A stretch of 64,000 bases of DNA, taken from the NCBI RefSeq assembly GCF_001424835.1, contig NZ_LMCQ01000022.1, forward strand, positions 195,173 to 259,172, in the 5' to 3' direction. The stretch is from Variovorax sp. Root318D1 (GTDB lineage Bacteria; Pseudomonadota; Gammaproteobacteria; Burkholderiales; Burkholderiaceae_C). The notes beneath the pieces are model-generated. The model searched no databases. It worked only from the letters and a program-made list of their open reading frames with translations, and had not been told where the DNA came from. Below are positions 57,542 through 64,000 of the stretch, in pieces (position 1 is the stretch's first letter; each line of letters opens with the position of its first letter). Made by a program: the position numbers and the translations under genes.

Positions 57542-58453
57542 TCAGGTCGACGACGCGAGCAGCTGCGCCACCAGCAGCTGCGCCGCCGGCGACAGAGTCT
57601 CGCCGGTCTTGGTGGCCATCAGCAGCCGGCGCACGGCCCAGGCGTCCTTGAGCCGCACCACCTTCAGGTCGAGCGCGCTCACCTGCGCCTTGCAGGCCGC
57701 GAGCGGCACCACGCCAATGCCGAGGTTGGCCGCGATCATGTGGCACATCGCATCGAAGCTGCGCACCTGCACGCGCAGGCGCATCGGAATGCCCGCCTGC
57801 TCGGCCGCGCGCGAGGTGAGTTCGAGCAGCGAGCTGCTGCGGTTCAGGCCCACGAACTCGTGCGCGAGACAGGTCTTGAAATCCGTCCGGCGTGTGCGCG
57901 CAAGCGGGTGCTGCCTGGCGCACAGCACCACCAGCTCGTCGGTCTGGAACGGCGCCACGTCGAGCCCGTAGGCCGGCGTGTTCTCGGCGAACACGCCGAC
58001 GTCGGCCAGGCCGTCGACCAGCGCGCGCACGATGTCTCCGCTCAGTTGCTCCTCGACCTCGACACGGATGTCCGGGTGCTGGCCCAGAAAGGCGGCCAGC
58101 GTGGCCGGCAGGAACTCGGTGAGCGCCGACATGTTGGCCCACAGGCGCACGTGGCCGCGCACGCCGCTCGAGTAGTCGCCAAGCTCGTTGCTGAACTGCT
58201 CGAAGCCCTGGAAGAGCCGCATCGCATGCTGCATGGCCACGTGGCCGGCGGGCGTGAGAGCAATGCCTTGCGAGCTGCGTTCGAGCAGCTTCGATCCGGT
58301 GGCAGCCTCGAAATCCGAAAGCCGTCGGCTCGCCGCCGAAAGGGCCAGGTGGCAGGCCTCCGCGCCCTTGGTGATGCTGCCCGACTGGGCCACTGCGCAG
58401 AAGAGGCGCAGCGTGACGAAGTCGACGCGGGCGGGGTTGATGGGGGTGGCCAC
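57542..58453 (-). CDS. LysR-family transcriptional regulator (CoA-transferase operon)
   Basis: A 303-aa LTTR with HTH FVTLRLFCAVAQSGSITKGAEACHLALSAASRRLSDFEAATG. The start is GTG 58453; no ATG is better placed. It is divergent from the CoA-transferase operon, and a perfect 8-bp palindrome (58470-58490) with internal T-N11-A lies between. It is likely the local regulator; ligand unknown. Confidence 0.88.
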   Translation of the reverse strand: MATPINPARVDFVTLRLFCAVAQSGSITKGAEACHLALSAASRRLSDFEAATGSKLLERSSQGIALTPAGHVAMQHAMRLFQGFEQFSNELGDYSSGVRGHVRLWANMSALTEFLPATLAAFLGQHPDIRVEVEEQLSGDIVRALVDGLADVGVFAENTPAYGLDVAPFQTDELVVLCARQHPLARTRRTDFKTCLAHEFVGLNRSSSLLELTSRAAEQAGIPMRLRVQVRSFDAMCHMIAANLGIGVVPLAACKAQVSALDLKVVRLKDAWAVRRLLMATKTGETLSPAAQLLVAQLLASST

Positions 58454-58469
58454 CCGGCCATTCTAGAAA

Positions 58470-58490
58470 GCCTTCGCGTTTTGCGAAGGC
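58470..58490. promoter_or_regulatory. Perfect palindrome in the LysR/CoA-transferase promoter region
   Basis: GCCTTCGC and GCGAAGGC arms flank GTTTT. The inner TCGCGTTTTGCGA has the T-N11-A form typical of LysR binding boxes. It is 16 bp from the LysR start and 75 bp from the CoA-transferase start. Confidence 0.65.
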
Positions 58491-58565
58491 CCCCTGCGAT
58501 CAAAGCAATTCCGATCCTCGTTCTTCGTTCGTAGAGTGGAGGTATTCCACAGGAGACATGCAGAC

Positions 58566-59741
58566 ATGAACGCACTCGAAGGCCTCAAGGTGCTGGAGCT
58601 CGGCCAGCTCATTGCCGGACCGTTCGCCGGCAAGACGCTGGCGGAGTTCGGCGCCGACGTGATCAAGGTCGAACCTGCAGGCGTCGGCGACCCGCTGCGC
58701 AAGTGGCGGCTGCTGCGCGAAGGCACCTCGGTGTGGTGGGAGGTGCAGTCGCGCAACAAGCGCTCGGTGTGCCTGGACCTGCGCAGCACCGAAGGCCAGG
58801 AGGCGGTGCGCGCGCTGGCGCTCGAGGCCGACGTGCTGATCGAGAACTTCAAGCCCGGCACGCTCGAAGGCTGGGGCCTGGGCTGGGAACAGCTGCACGC
58901 ACTCAACCCCCGGCTCATCATGCTGCGTATCTCGGGCTACGGGCAGACCGGCCCCTACCGGGACAAGCCGGGCTTCGGCGTGCTCGGCGAATCGATGGGC
59001 GGGCTGCGCTACCTGAGCGGCGAGCCGGGCCGGGTGCCGGTGCGCGTGGGCGTTTCGCTCGGCGACACGCTGGCGGCGCTGCACGGTGTGATAGGCGTGC
59101 TCACGGCGCTGCACCACCGCACGGCGCATGGCGGGCAAGGGCAGTTCATCGACGTGGCGCTTTACGAGTCCGTCTTCAACGTGATGGAAAGCCTGCTGCC
59201 CGAGTACGACGCGTTCGGCGTGGTGCGCGAGCGTGCCGGCAGCGCGTTGCCGGGCATCGCGCCCAGCAACGCCTACAAGTGCATCGACGGGCACCACGTG
59301 CTGGTGGCGGGCAATGGCGACAGCATCTTCCGCCGCCTGATGCGGGCCATCGAGCGGACGGACCTGGAGAACGACCCCGAGCTGGTGCACAACGACGGCC
59401 GGGTGCGGCGGGTTGAAGAGATCGACGCCGCCATCGAAGCCTGGACGATGCAGCGCAGCCGCGACGAGGTGCTGCTGGTGCTCGATGCGGCCGGCGTGCC
59501 GGTGGGGCGCATCTACTCGGTGGCCGACATCGCCACCGATCCGCAATACCTGGCGCGGCAGATGATCGTGGAGGCGACCACTGCCGACGGAGAAATGCTC
59601 AAGGTGCCGGGCGTCGTGCCCAAGCTCAGCGCCACGCCGGGGCGCATCGCGCATCCCGCGCCGCGGCTCGGCGAACACACCGGCGACCTGCAGGGCGCGG
59701 GCTGGCCGGTGCGCCACGCCCAAGAAAGCGAGGCCGTATGA
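58566..59741 (+). CDS. CaiB/BaiF-family (class III) CoA-transferase
   Basis: A 391-aa family III CoA-transferase. The N-terminus LKVLELGQLIAGPFAGKTLAEFGADVIKVEP is diagnostic; the catalytic aspartate is expected near GVSLGDTLAALHG. It exchanges CoA between an acyl-CoA and a free acid. It follows AGGAGACATGCAGAC and overlaps the lyase gene by ATGA. Together with the lyase it suggests activation of a branched dicarboxylate prior to cleavage. Confidence 0.9.
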   Translation: MNALEGLKVLELGQLIAGPFAGKTLAEFGADVIKVEPAGVGDPLRKWRLLREGTSVWWEVQSRNKRSVCLDLRSTEGQEAVRALALEADVLIENFKPGTLEGWGLGWEQLHALNPRLIMLRISGYGQTGPYRDKPGFGVLGESMGGLRYLSGEPGRVPVRVGVSLGDTLAALHGVIGVLTALHHRTAHGGQGQFIDVALYESVFNVMESLLPEYDAFGVVRERAGSALPGIAPSNAYKCIDGHHVLVAGNGDSIFRRLMRAIERTDLENDPELVHNDGRVRRVEEIDAAIEAWTMQRSRDEVLLVLDAAGVPVGRIYSVADIATDPQYLARQMIVEATTADGEMLKVPGVVPKLSATPGRIAHPAPRLGEHTGDLQGAGWPVRHAQESEAV

Positions 59742-60721
59742 AAGAAGGCAAGGGCAAGCGGCTCTTCATCAACGAAGTGGCCACGCGCGACGGCTTCCAG
59801 ATGGAAAGCCGCTTCATTCCGACCGACGACAAGATCGCGCTTGTCGACCGTCTGAGCATGCTGGGCTACGCGAAGATCGAGGTGACCTCGTTCACTTCGG
59901 CCAAGGCGATACCGGCGCTGCGCGACGGCGAGGAGGTGATGCAGCGCATCGCACGCCGGCCCAGCGTGGTCTATACCGCGCTGGTGCCCAACCTGCGCGG
60001 AGCCGAGCGTGCGCTGGAGAGCCGCATCGGCGAATTCAACATCGTCATGTCGGTGAGCGAGACCCACAACCTCAGCAACCTGCGCATGACGCGCGAGCAG
60101 TCTTTCGCGCAGCTGGCCGAAGTCATCGCGCTGGCCAGGCAGGCCGGCGTGCCCGTGAACGTCTCGCTCTCATGCGTGTTCGGCTGCCCGATGGAAGGCG
60201 AAGTGCCGCTTGCCGTGGTGCAGGAATGGGTCGACCGTTTCGCAGCGCTGCGGGTGCAGGGCATCACGCTATGCGACACCACGGGCATGGCGTTTCCCAC
60301 GCAGGTGCAGGCCCTCTGCGAAGCGGTGATGGCAAGGCACCCCGGCCTGCAATGGACGGCGCACTTTCACAATACGCGCGGCATGGGCCTGGCGAACACG
60401 GTGGCCGCGGTCGAGGCGGGCATCGAGCGGCTCGACATGTCGCTGGGCGGTATCGGCGGCTGCCCGTATGCACCCGGCGCGACGGGCAATGTGGCCACCG
60501 AGGACGTGGTGCACATGCTGCAATGCATGGGCTACGACACCGGCATGGATCTCGAAGGCCTGATCGGCGCCGCGTCGGAGCTCGAGACCCTGGTGCAGCA
60601 TGACTTGCCGAGCCAGGTTTCCCGTGCCGGACATCGGCTCACGCGGCATGCGCCGCCGGCGGACTTCAACGACATCGCGGCGCGTGCGCATGCGCGCCGC
60701 GGCAAGGAGCTGCACGCATGA
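59738..60721 (+). CDS. Hydroxymethylglutaryl-CoA lyase family protein
   Basis: A 327-aa TIM-barrel lyase. The metal/acid motif NEVATRDGFQME is near residue 12, HFHNTRGMGLANT holds the metal His pair, and the signature GIGGCPYAPGATGN (about 236-249) carries the catalytic Cys. HMG-CoA lyase cleaves 3-hydroxy-3-methylglutaryl-CoA to acetyl-CoA and acetoacetate; relatives cleave other 3-hydroxyacyl-CoA dicarboxylates. It overlaps CoA-transferase (ATGA) and the VOC gene (ATGA), so it is tightly coupled. Substrate not fixed. Confidence 0.88.
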   Translation: MKEGKGKRLFINEVATRDGFQMESRFIPTDDKIALVDRLSMLGYAKIEVTSFTSAKAIPALRDGEEVMQRIARRPSVVYTALVPNLRGAERALESRIGEFNIVMSVSETHNLSNLRMTREQSFAQLAEVIALARQAGVPVNVSLSCVFGCPMEGEVPLAVVQEWVDRFAALRVQGITLCDTTGMAFPTQVQALCEAVMARHPGLQWTAHFHNTRGMGLANTVAAVEAGIERLDMSLGGIGGCPYAPGATGNVATEDVVHMLQCMGYDTGMDLEGLIGAASELETLVQHDLPSQVSRAGHRLTRHAPPADFNDIAARAHARRGKELHA

Positions 60722-61098
60722 TCGACCATCTGGACCACCTGGTTCTCACCACCACCGACGAAGAGGCTTGCACCCGCTTCTATGTCGACGTGATGGGCAT
60801 GGCGCTGGAGACTTTCGGCACCAGCCGCAAGGCTTTCCGATTTGGCAACCAGAAGATCAACCTGCATGTGAAGGGGCACGAGTTCGAGCCCAAGGCGCAG
60901 CTGCCGACGCCGGGCTCGCTGGACCTGTGCTTCATTGCGAGCGTGCCGCTCGAGGACGTGATCGCGCGGCTGAAGGACAAGGGCGTGCCGATCCTCGAAG
61001 GCCCGGTGATGCGAACCGGCGCCACCTCGCGCATCCGCTCGGTCTATGTGCGCGACCCCGACCTGAATCTCATCGAGATCTCCGAGCTGGTGTCCTGA
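60718..61098 (+). CDS. VOC-family (glyoxalase-like) protein
   Basis: A 126-aa vicinal oxygen chelate protein. MIDHLDHLVLTTTD begins with a metal-binding His, and YVRDPDLNLIEISE closes with the metal Glu. It overlaps the lyase gene by ATGA. The fold covers glyoxalase, epimerase and dioxygenase activities; in this operon an epimerase of a CoA-ester or of a hydroxyacid is possible. The function is inferred from context only. Confidence 0.85.
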   Translation: MIDHLDHLVLTTTDEEACTRFYVDVMGMALETFGTSRKAFRFGNQKINLHVKGHEFEPKAQLPTPGSLDLCFIASVPLEDVIARLKDKGVPILEGPVMRTGATSRIRSVYVRDPDLNLIEISELVS

Positions 61099-61145
61099 AC
61101 GCCGCCGGAAAGACCGCCACCCTCAAAAAATATCGGAGACAAACC

Positions 61146-62123
61146 ATGAAACCCACTCATCGCATTCTGGCCACCGCAAGCCTTGGCCTCGCACTGGCCG
61201 CCTCCGCAGCCGGTGCCGACACCTGGCCCACCAAGCCGATCACCTTCATCGTCCCCACCGCACCCGCTGGTTCCACCGACATCATGGCGCGCATGGTGGC
61301 AGACCCACTCCAGCGGGCATTGGGCCAGCCCATCGTGGTCGACAACAAGCCCGGCGCCAGCGGCAACATCGGCACCGAGGCAGTGGCGCGGGCCGCGCCC
61401 GACGGCTACACACTGCTGATGCAGTACTCGGGCTACCACGTCGGCAACCCCGCACTCTTTCCGCAGATCAAGTGGAACCCGACCAAGGACTTCGTGCCCG
61501 TGGCACTGGTCATGCGCGCACCGCACGTCGTCGCAGTGAGCGGCAAGCTGCCGGTCAACTCCATGAAGGAGCTGATCGAATACGGCAAGAAGAAGAAAGA
61601 AGGCGGCCTGTTCTACGCCTCGTCGGGCAACGGCTCCATCCAGCACATTGCGGGCGAGCTGCTGTCGCGGCAGGCAAAGCAACCGATGACGCACGTGCCC
61701 TACAAGGGCTCCGGCCCGGCCATCAACGACCTGATCGCGGGCAACGTCGACATGTTCATCACCACGCCGCCCTCGGTCATCGGCCACTTTGCAGGCGGGC
61801 GCATCAAGCCGCTGGCCTACACCGGCAGCAAGCGCCATCCGTCGATGCCCGACGTGCCCACCTCGGCCGAGGCTGGCCTGCCGGGCTACGAGGTGGAATC
61901 GTGGTTCGCGGTGTTCGCACCGGCCAAGACGCCGCCCGAGGTCGTCGCCAAGCTCAGCGCAGAGATCAAGAAGATCGTCGAGAGCGAGCCGTTCCGCAAG
62001 AAGGTGGACGAGCAGGGCGCCTTCGCAACCTACATGGACCCCGCGGCATTGGGCAAGTTCGTCGACCAGGAACTGGCGGCCTGGGCGAAGGTGATCAAGG
62101 AGGCGGACATCAAGCCGGACTGA
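61146..62123 (+). CDS. Bug-family tripartite tricarboxylate transporter binding protein
   Basis: A 325-aa secreted protein. Signal peptide about 24 residues (ASLGLALAASAAGA-DT). The start of the mature part, WPTKPITFIVPTAPAGSTDIMARMV, and GQPIVVDNKPGASGNIGTEAVARAAPDGYTLL are characteristic of the Bug/TctC family. The ligand is generally a carboxylate. Its position as last gene of the CoA-transferase operon makes uptake of the operon's dicarboxylate substrate likely. GGAGACAAACC precedes the ATG. TctA/TctB permease genes are absent here. Confidence 0.93.
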   Translation: MKPTHRILATASLGLALAASAAGADTWPTKPITFIVPTAPAGSTDIMARMVADPLQRALGQPIVVDNKPGASGNIGTEAVARAAPDGYTLLMQYSGYHVGNPALFPQIKWNPTKDFVPVALVMRAPHVVAVSGKLPVNSMKELIEYGKKKKEGGLFYASSGNGSIQHIAGELLSRQAKQPMTHVPYKGSGPAINDLIAGNVDMFITTPPSVIGHFAGGRIKPLAYTGSKRHPSMPDVPTSAEAGLPGYEVESWFAVFAPAKTPPEVVAKLSAEIKKIVESEPFRKKVDEQGAFATYMDPAALGKFVDQELAAWAKVIKEADIKPD

Positions 62124-62602
62124 GCGGCCGTCGGCGCCAGGATTGGCGGCAAACACCGCCAGGGTGATTGTCGCGAGGACGCAATGGGGGCAGCGTTGGT
62201 GCCTTTGCGAGCCTCGCGGTACTGGCACCGCCATCAGCGTGTGCGCCGCTGGGTGCGCTGAGTTCGTGTGCCGAGCCAGCGCATGACACTATCGGCGCAT
62301 CGCAATCGCCCCCGGCTTCGTGCCGCTTTTTCTTTTGGGCCTCGCGTTGCAGATGTCTAGCGGCTCGGCTTTCGCATAGAACCTAAGCGTTATTTGTCCG
62401 ACGCGCGTCGTTGCGGTGCCGCGACTCGCGGTGTGAAGTAAGTGGCGCTTTCGAGCTTAATCAGCGCGCTGCGAGATTCCGCGACATTTGTTCTGGCCTC
62501 TCGATCCCAGAATCCGGGCACGTGGTCGCCGGCATCGGCACCCCAGCACGTTGCCTTTCGCAGCGTGCGTTGCTGTCACATGGGCGATCAGGGAAGAACG
62601 AG
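62124..62602. other. Non-coding interval before the exoprotein gene
   Basis: No convincing gene. It contains a weak hairpin TGGCGG-CAAACA-CCGCCA (62144-62161) near the Bug stop and a 12-bp palindrome CGACGCGCGTCG (62399-62410). The stretch from about 62330 to 62460 is less GC-rich and may hold the promoter of the exoprotein gene. A short open frame at 62168-62386 has no ribosome-binding site or family match. Confidence 0.6.
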
Positions 62603-64000
62603 ATGAATAAGAATCTGTACCGTATTTTGTTCAACGCCAAGCGCGGTCTGAGGATGGTCGTGCAGGAGACCGCGAAAAGCACGGGCAAGGGTGCCGCCAA
62701 GGCCACAGGAGGCGGCGGGGCGGCGTCAGCGTCGGCAGCGGTGGTGCTCTTCGGTGCGCTGGTGGCGCTGCCTGGACAGGCCCAGATCGCCGGCGCGCCC
62801 AATGTCCCCGGCAACCTGCGCCCCACGGTGCTCGTGGCCCCCAACGGCACGCCCCTGATCAACATACAAACTCCGAGCGCCGCCGGTGTCTCGCGCAACG
62901 TCTACAGTGATTTCAACGTCGGCACCAATGGCGCCATCCTGAACAACAGCCGTTCGAATGTGCAGACCCAGCTCGGCGGCATCGTCCAAGGCAATCCTTA
63001 TCTCGCCACAGGTGCCGCCCGCATCATTCTCAACGAAGTGAATGGCGGCAACCCGAGCCAGCTGCGCGGCTACATCGAAGTCGGTGGACAGCGCGCCGAA
63101 GTGGTGATTGCCAACCCCGCCGGCATCAACGTCGATGGCGCTGGCTTTATCAACGCGTCGAGAGCGACATTGACAACGGGCACGCCGCAGTTCAACGCCT
63201 ACGGCGGCCTCGACAACTTCCTGGTGCGCGGCGGCACCATCACGATCAACGGCGCCGGCTTCGATGCCAGCAGGACCGACTACGCGGCCATCCTGGCACG
63301 CGCCGTCGAAGCCAATGCCGGCATCTGGGCGACCGAGCTCAAGGTGGTCACGGGTGCGAACCAGGTCAGCGCCGACCACAACCAGATCACGCCGACGGCA
63401 GGCACGGGCACGGCCCCCACCTTTGCCTTGGACGTCGCAGCCCTTGGAGGCATGTTTGCCGGGAAGATTTTTTTGGTGGGCACCGAGGCCGGCCTGGGCG
63501 TGCGCAACGCCGGCAGCATCCAGGCCGCGCCGGGCGCCACGGCACTGGCGGGGGCGGGGCAGCTCGTCGTCACCAGCGCAGGGCGTTTGGAGAACATCGG
63601 GACGATCCAGGCCTCGGCCGATGCGAACCTCTCGGCCTCGAACCTCGCCAACAGCGGCACCATCAGCAGCGGCAGCAATCTCAGGGTCACGACGCAGGGG
63701 AACCTGGTCAACTCGCTCAATGGTACGGGGGGCACGCTCGAAGCCCAAGGCGTGCAGCTCGCCAGCACGGCGGGCGACATCGACAACCGCGGCGGCACCA
63801 TCCGCCAGACCAGCGGCGTGGCGCTCACCCTTGCCGCGCCGACGGTGAGTAACACGAGTGGCGGGGTGATCGGTCTCGAACCCGCACCGACGCCGACCGC
63901 TGGAACGGGAGGAACGACCGGCACGGGCACCACGTCAGGCGGCACCACCGGCACGGGCTCGACATCCGGCACCACCTCCACGACGACCAGCGGAACGACT
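62603..64000 (+). CDS. Filamentous hemagglutinin/CdiA-type two-partner secretion exoprotein, 5' part
   Basis: Open to the window end: 466 codons with no stop. The N-terminus MNKNLYRILFNAKRGLRMVV is an extended signal-peptide region (ESPR), followed by a hydrophobic core ending in LPGQAQ. The TPS domain is evident: SDFNVGTNGAILNNS, LRGYIEVGGQRAEVVIANPAGI and DGAGFINASRATLTTG. A beta-helical repeat part follows, and from about 63880 a Thr/Gly/Ser-rich low-complexity stretch appears. Such proteins are exported through a TpsB pore as adhesins or contact-dependent toxins. AGGGAAGAACGAG precedes ATG 62603. Whether it is FhaB- or CdiA-like depends on the missing C-terminus. Confidence 0.9.
   Translation, partial: MNKNLYRILFNAKRGLRMVVQETAKSTGKGAAKATGGGGAASASAAVVLFGALVALPGQAQIAGAPNVPGNLRPTVLVAPNGTPLINIQTPSAAGVSRNVYSDFNVGTNGAILNNSRSNVQTQLGGIVQGNPYLATGAARIILNEVNGGNPSQLRGYIEVGGQRAEVVIANPAGINVDGAGFINASRATLTTGTPQFNAYGGLDNFLVRGGTITINGAGFDASRTDYAAILARAVEANAGIWATELKVVTGANQVSADHNQITPTAGTGTAPTFALDVAALGGMFAGKIFLVGTEAGLGVRNAGSIQAAPGATALAGAGQLVVTSAGRLENIGTIQASADANLSASNLANSGTISSGSNLRVTTQGNLVNSLNGTGGTLEAQGVQLASTAGDIDNRGGTIRQTSGVALTLAAPTVSNTSGGVIGLEPAPTPTAGTGGTTGTGTTSGGTTGTGSTSGTTSTTTSGTT

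Noticed and set aside
62168..62386. 72-codon open frame upstream of the exoprotein
   Set aside because: No ribosome-binding site, composition typical of a random GC-rich frame, no recognisable family.

Overview
The window is GC-rich (high-60s % by eye), densely coded bacterial chromosome. The gene set points to Comamonadaceae (Burkholderiales), most like Variovorax or a close relative: a protocatechuate/beta-ketoadipate branch with a quinate/shikimate-type 3-dehydroshikimate dehydratase, several TRAP transporters, a Bug-type binding protein, a DUF1800/DUF1501 pair, OpgD, and many operons joined by ATGA or GTGA overlaps. The genus is an inference; the window contains no rRNA or other marker gene. 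No tRNA, rRNA, CRISPR array, transposase, integrase or phage gene was seen.

Region by region. 1-6.5 kb: aromatic catabolism (3' end of pcaB, pcaC, a Bcr/CflA-type MFS pump, pcaD, then quiC and an MHS-family transporter behind a perfect palindrome of the IclR-operator type). 6.5-14.7 kb: a DsbA/FrnE-like oxidoreductase, a secreted protein with DUF1800 and DUF1501 partners, a DTW-domain tRNA-modification enzyme, a nitronate monooxygenase, an esterase, a DUF3014 protein and a small unknown. 14.8-19.6 kb (minus): gcvTHP behind a tandem glycine riboswitch. 19.6-24.2 kb (minus): an unknown protein, then a TRAP transporter with a D-erythronate dehydrogenase-like enzyme (denD). 24.3-33.7 kb (plus): a LysR regulator, a DUF1445 (D-glutamate cyclase-like) protein, a TRAP permease flanked by two paralogous binding proteins, and a full-length 5-oxoprolinase. 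Together these look like a D-glutamate/5-oxoproline uptake and conversion unit. 33.73-34.07 kb: a nested inverted-repeat element with no gene.

34-38.4 kb: ETF-ubiquinone oxidoreductase facing an SDR/thioesterase operon, then two secreted proteins, one resembling a Tdi1/DUF1851 immunity domain. 38.4-43.7 kb: a QseBC/PmrAB-like two-component system divergent from two PAP2 phosphatases and an EptA-type phosphoethanolamine transferase. Repeated NTTCAG boxes at helical-turn spacing lie in both promoter regions, suggesting one envelope-modification regulon. 43.7-51 kb (minus): an AhpD-like protein, a HAD lipoprotein phosphatase, hipBA with a perfect 13-bp inverted repeat next to the hipB start, and the ethanolamine operon (eat, eutB, eutC).

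51-62 kb: a periplasmic FKBP, OpgD, a methyltransferase, mmsA with a divergent LysR and FMN reductase, and a LysR-controlled operon of CoA-transferase, HMG-CoA lyase-like enzyme, VOC protein and Bug binding protein. From 62.6 kb an open-ended filamentous-hemagglutinin/CdiA-type exoprotein runs off the window. Long minus- or plus-strand frames opposite these genes were treated as high-GC shadows.
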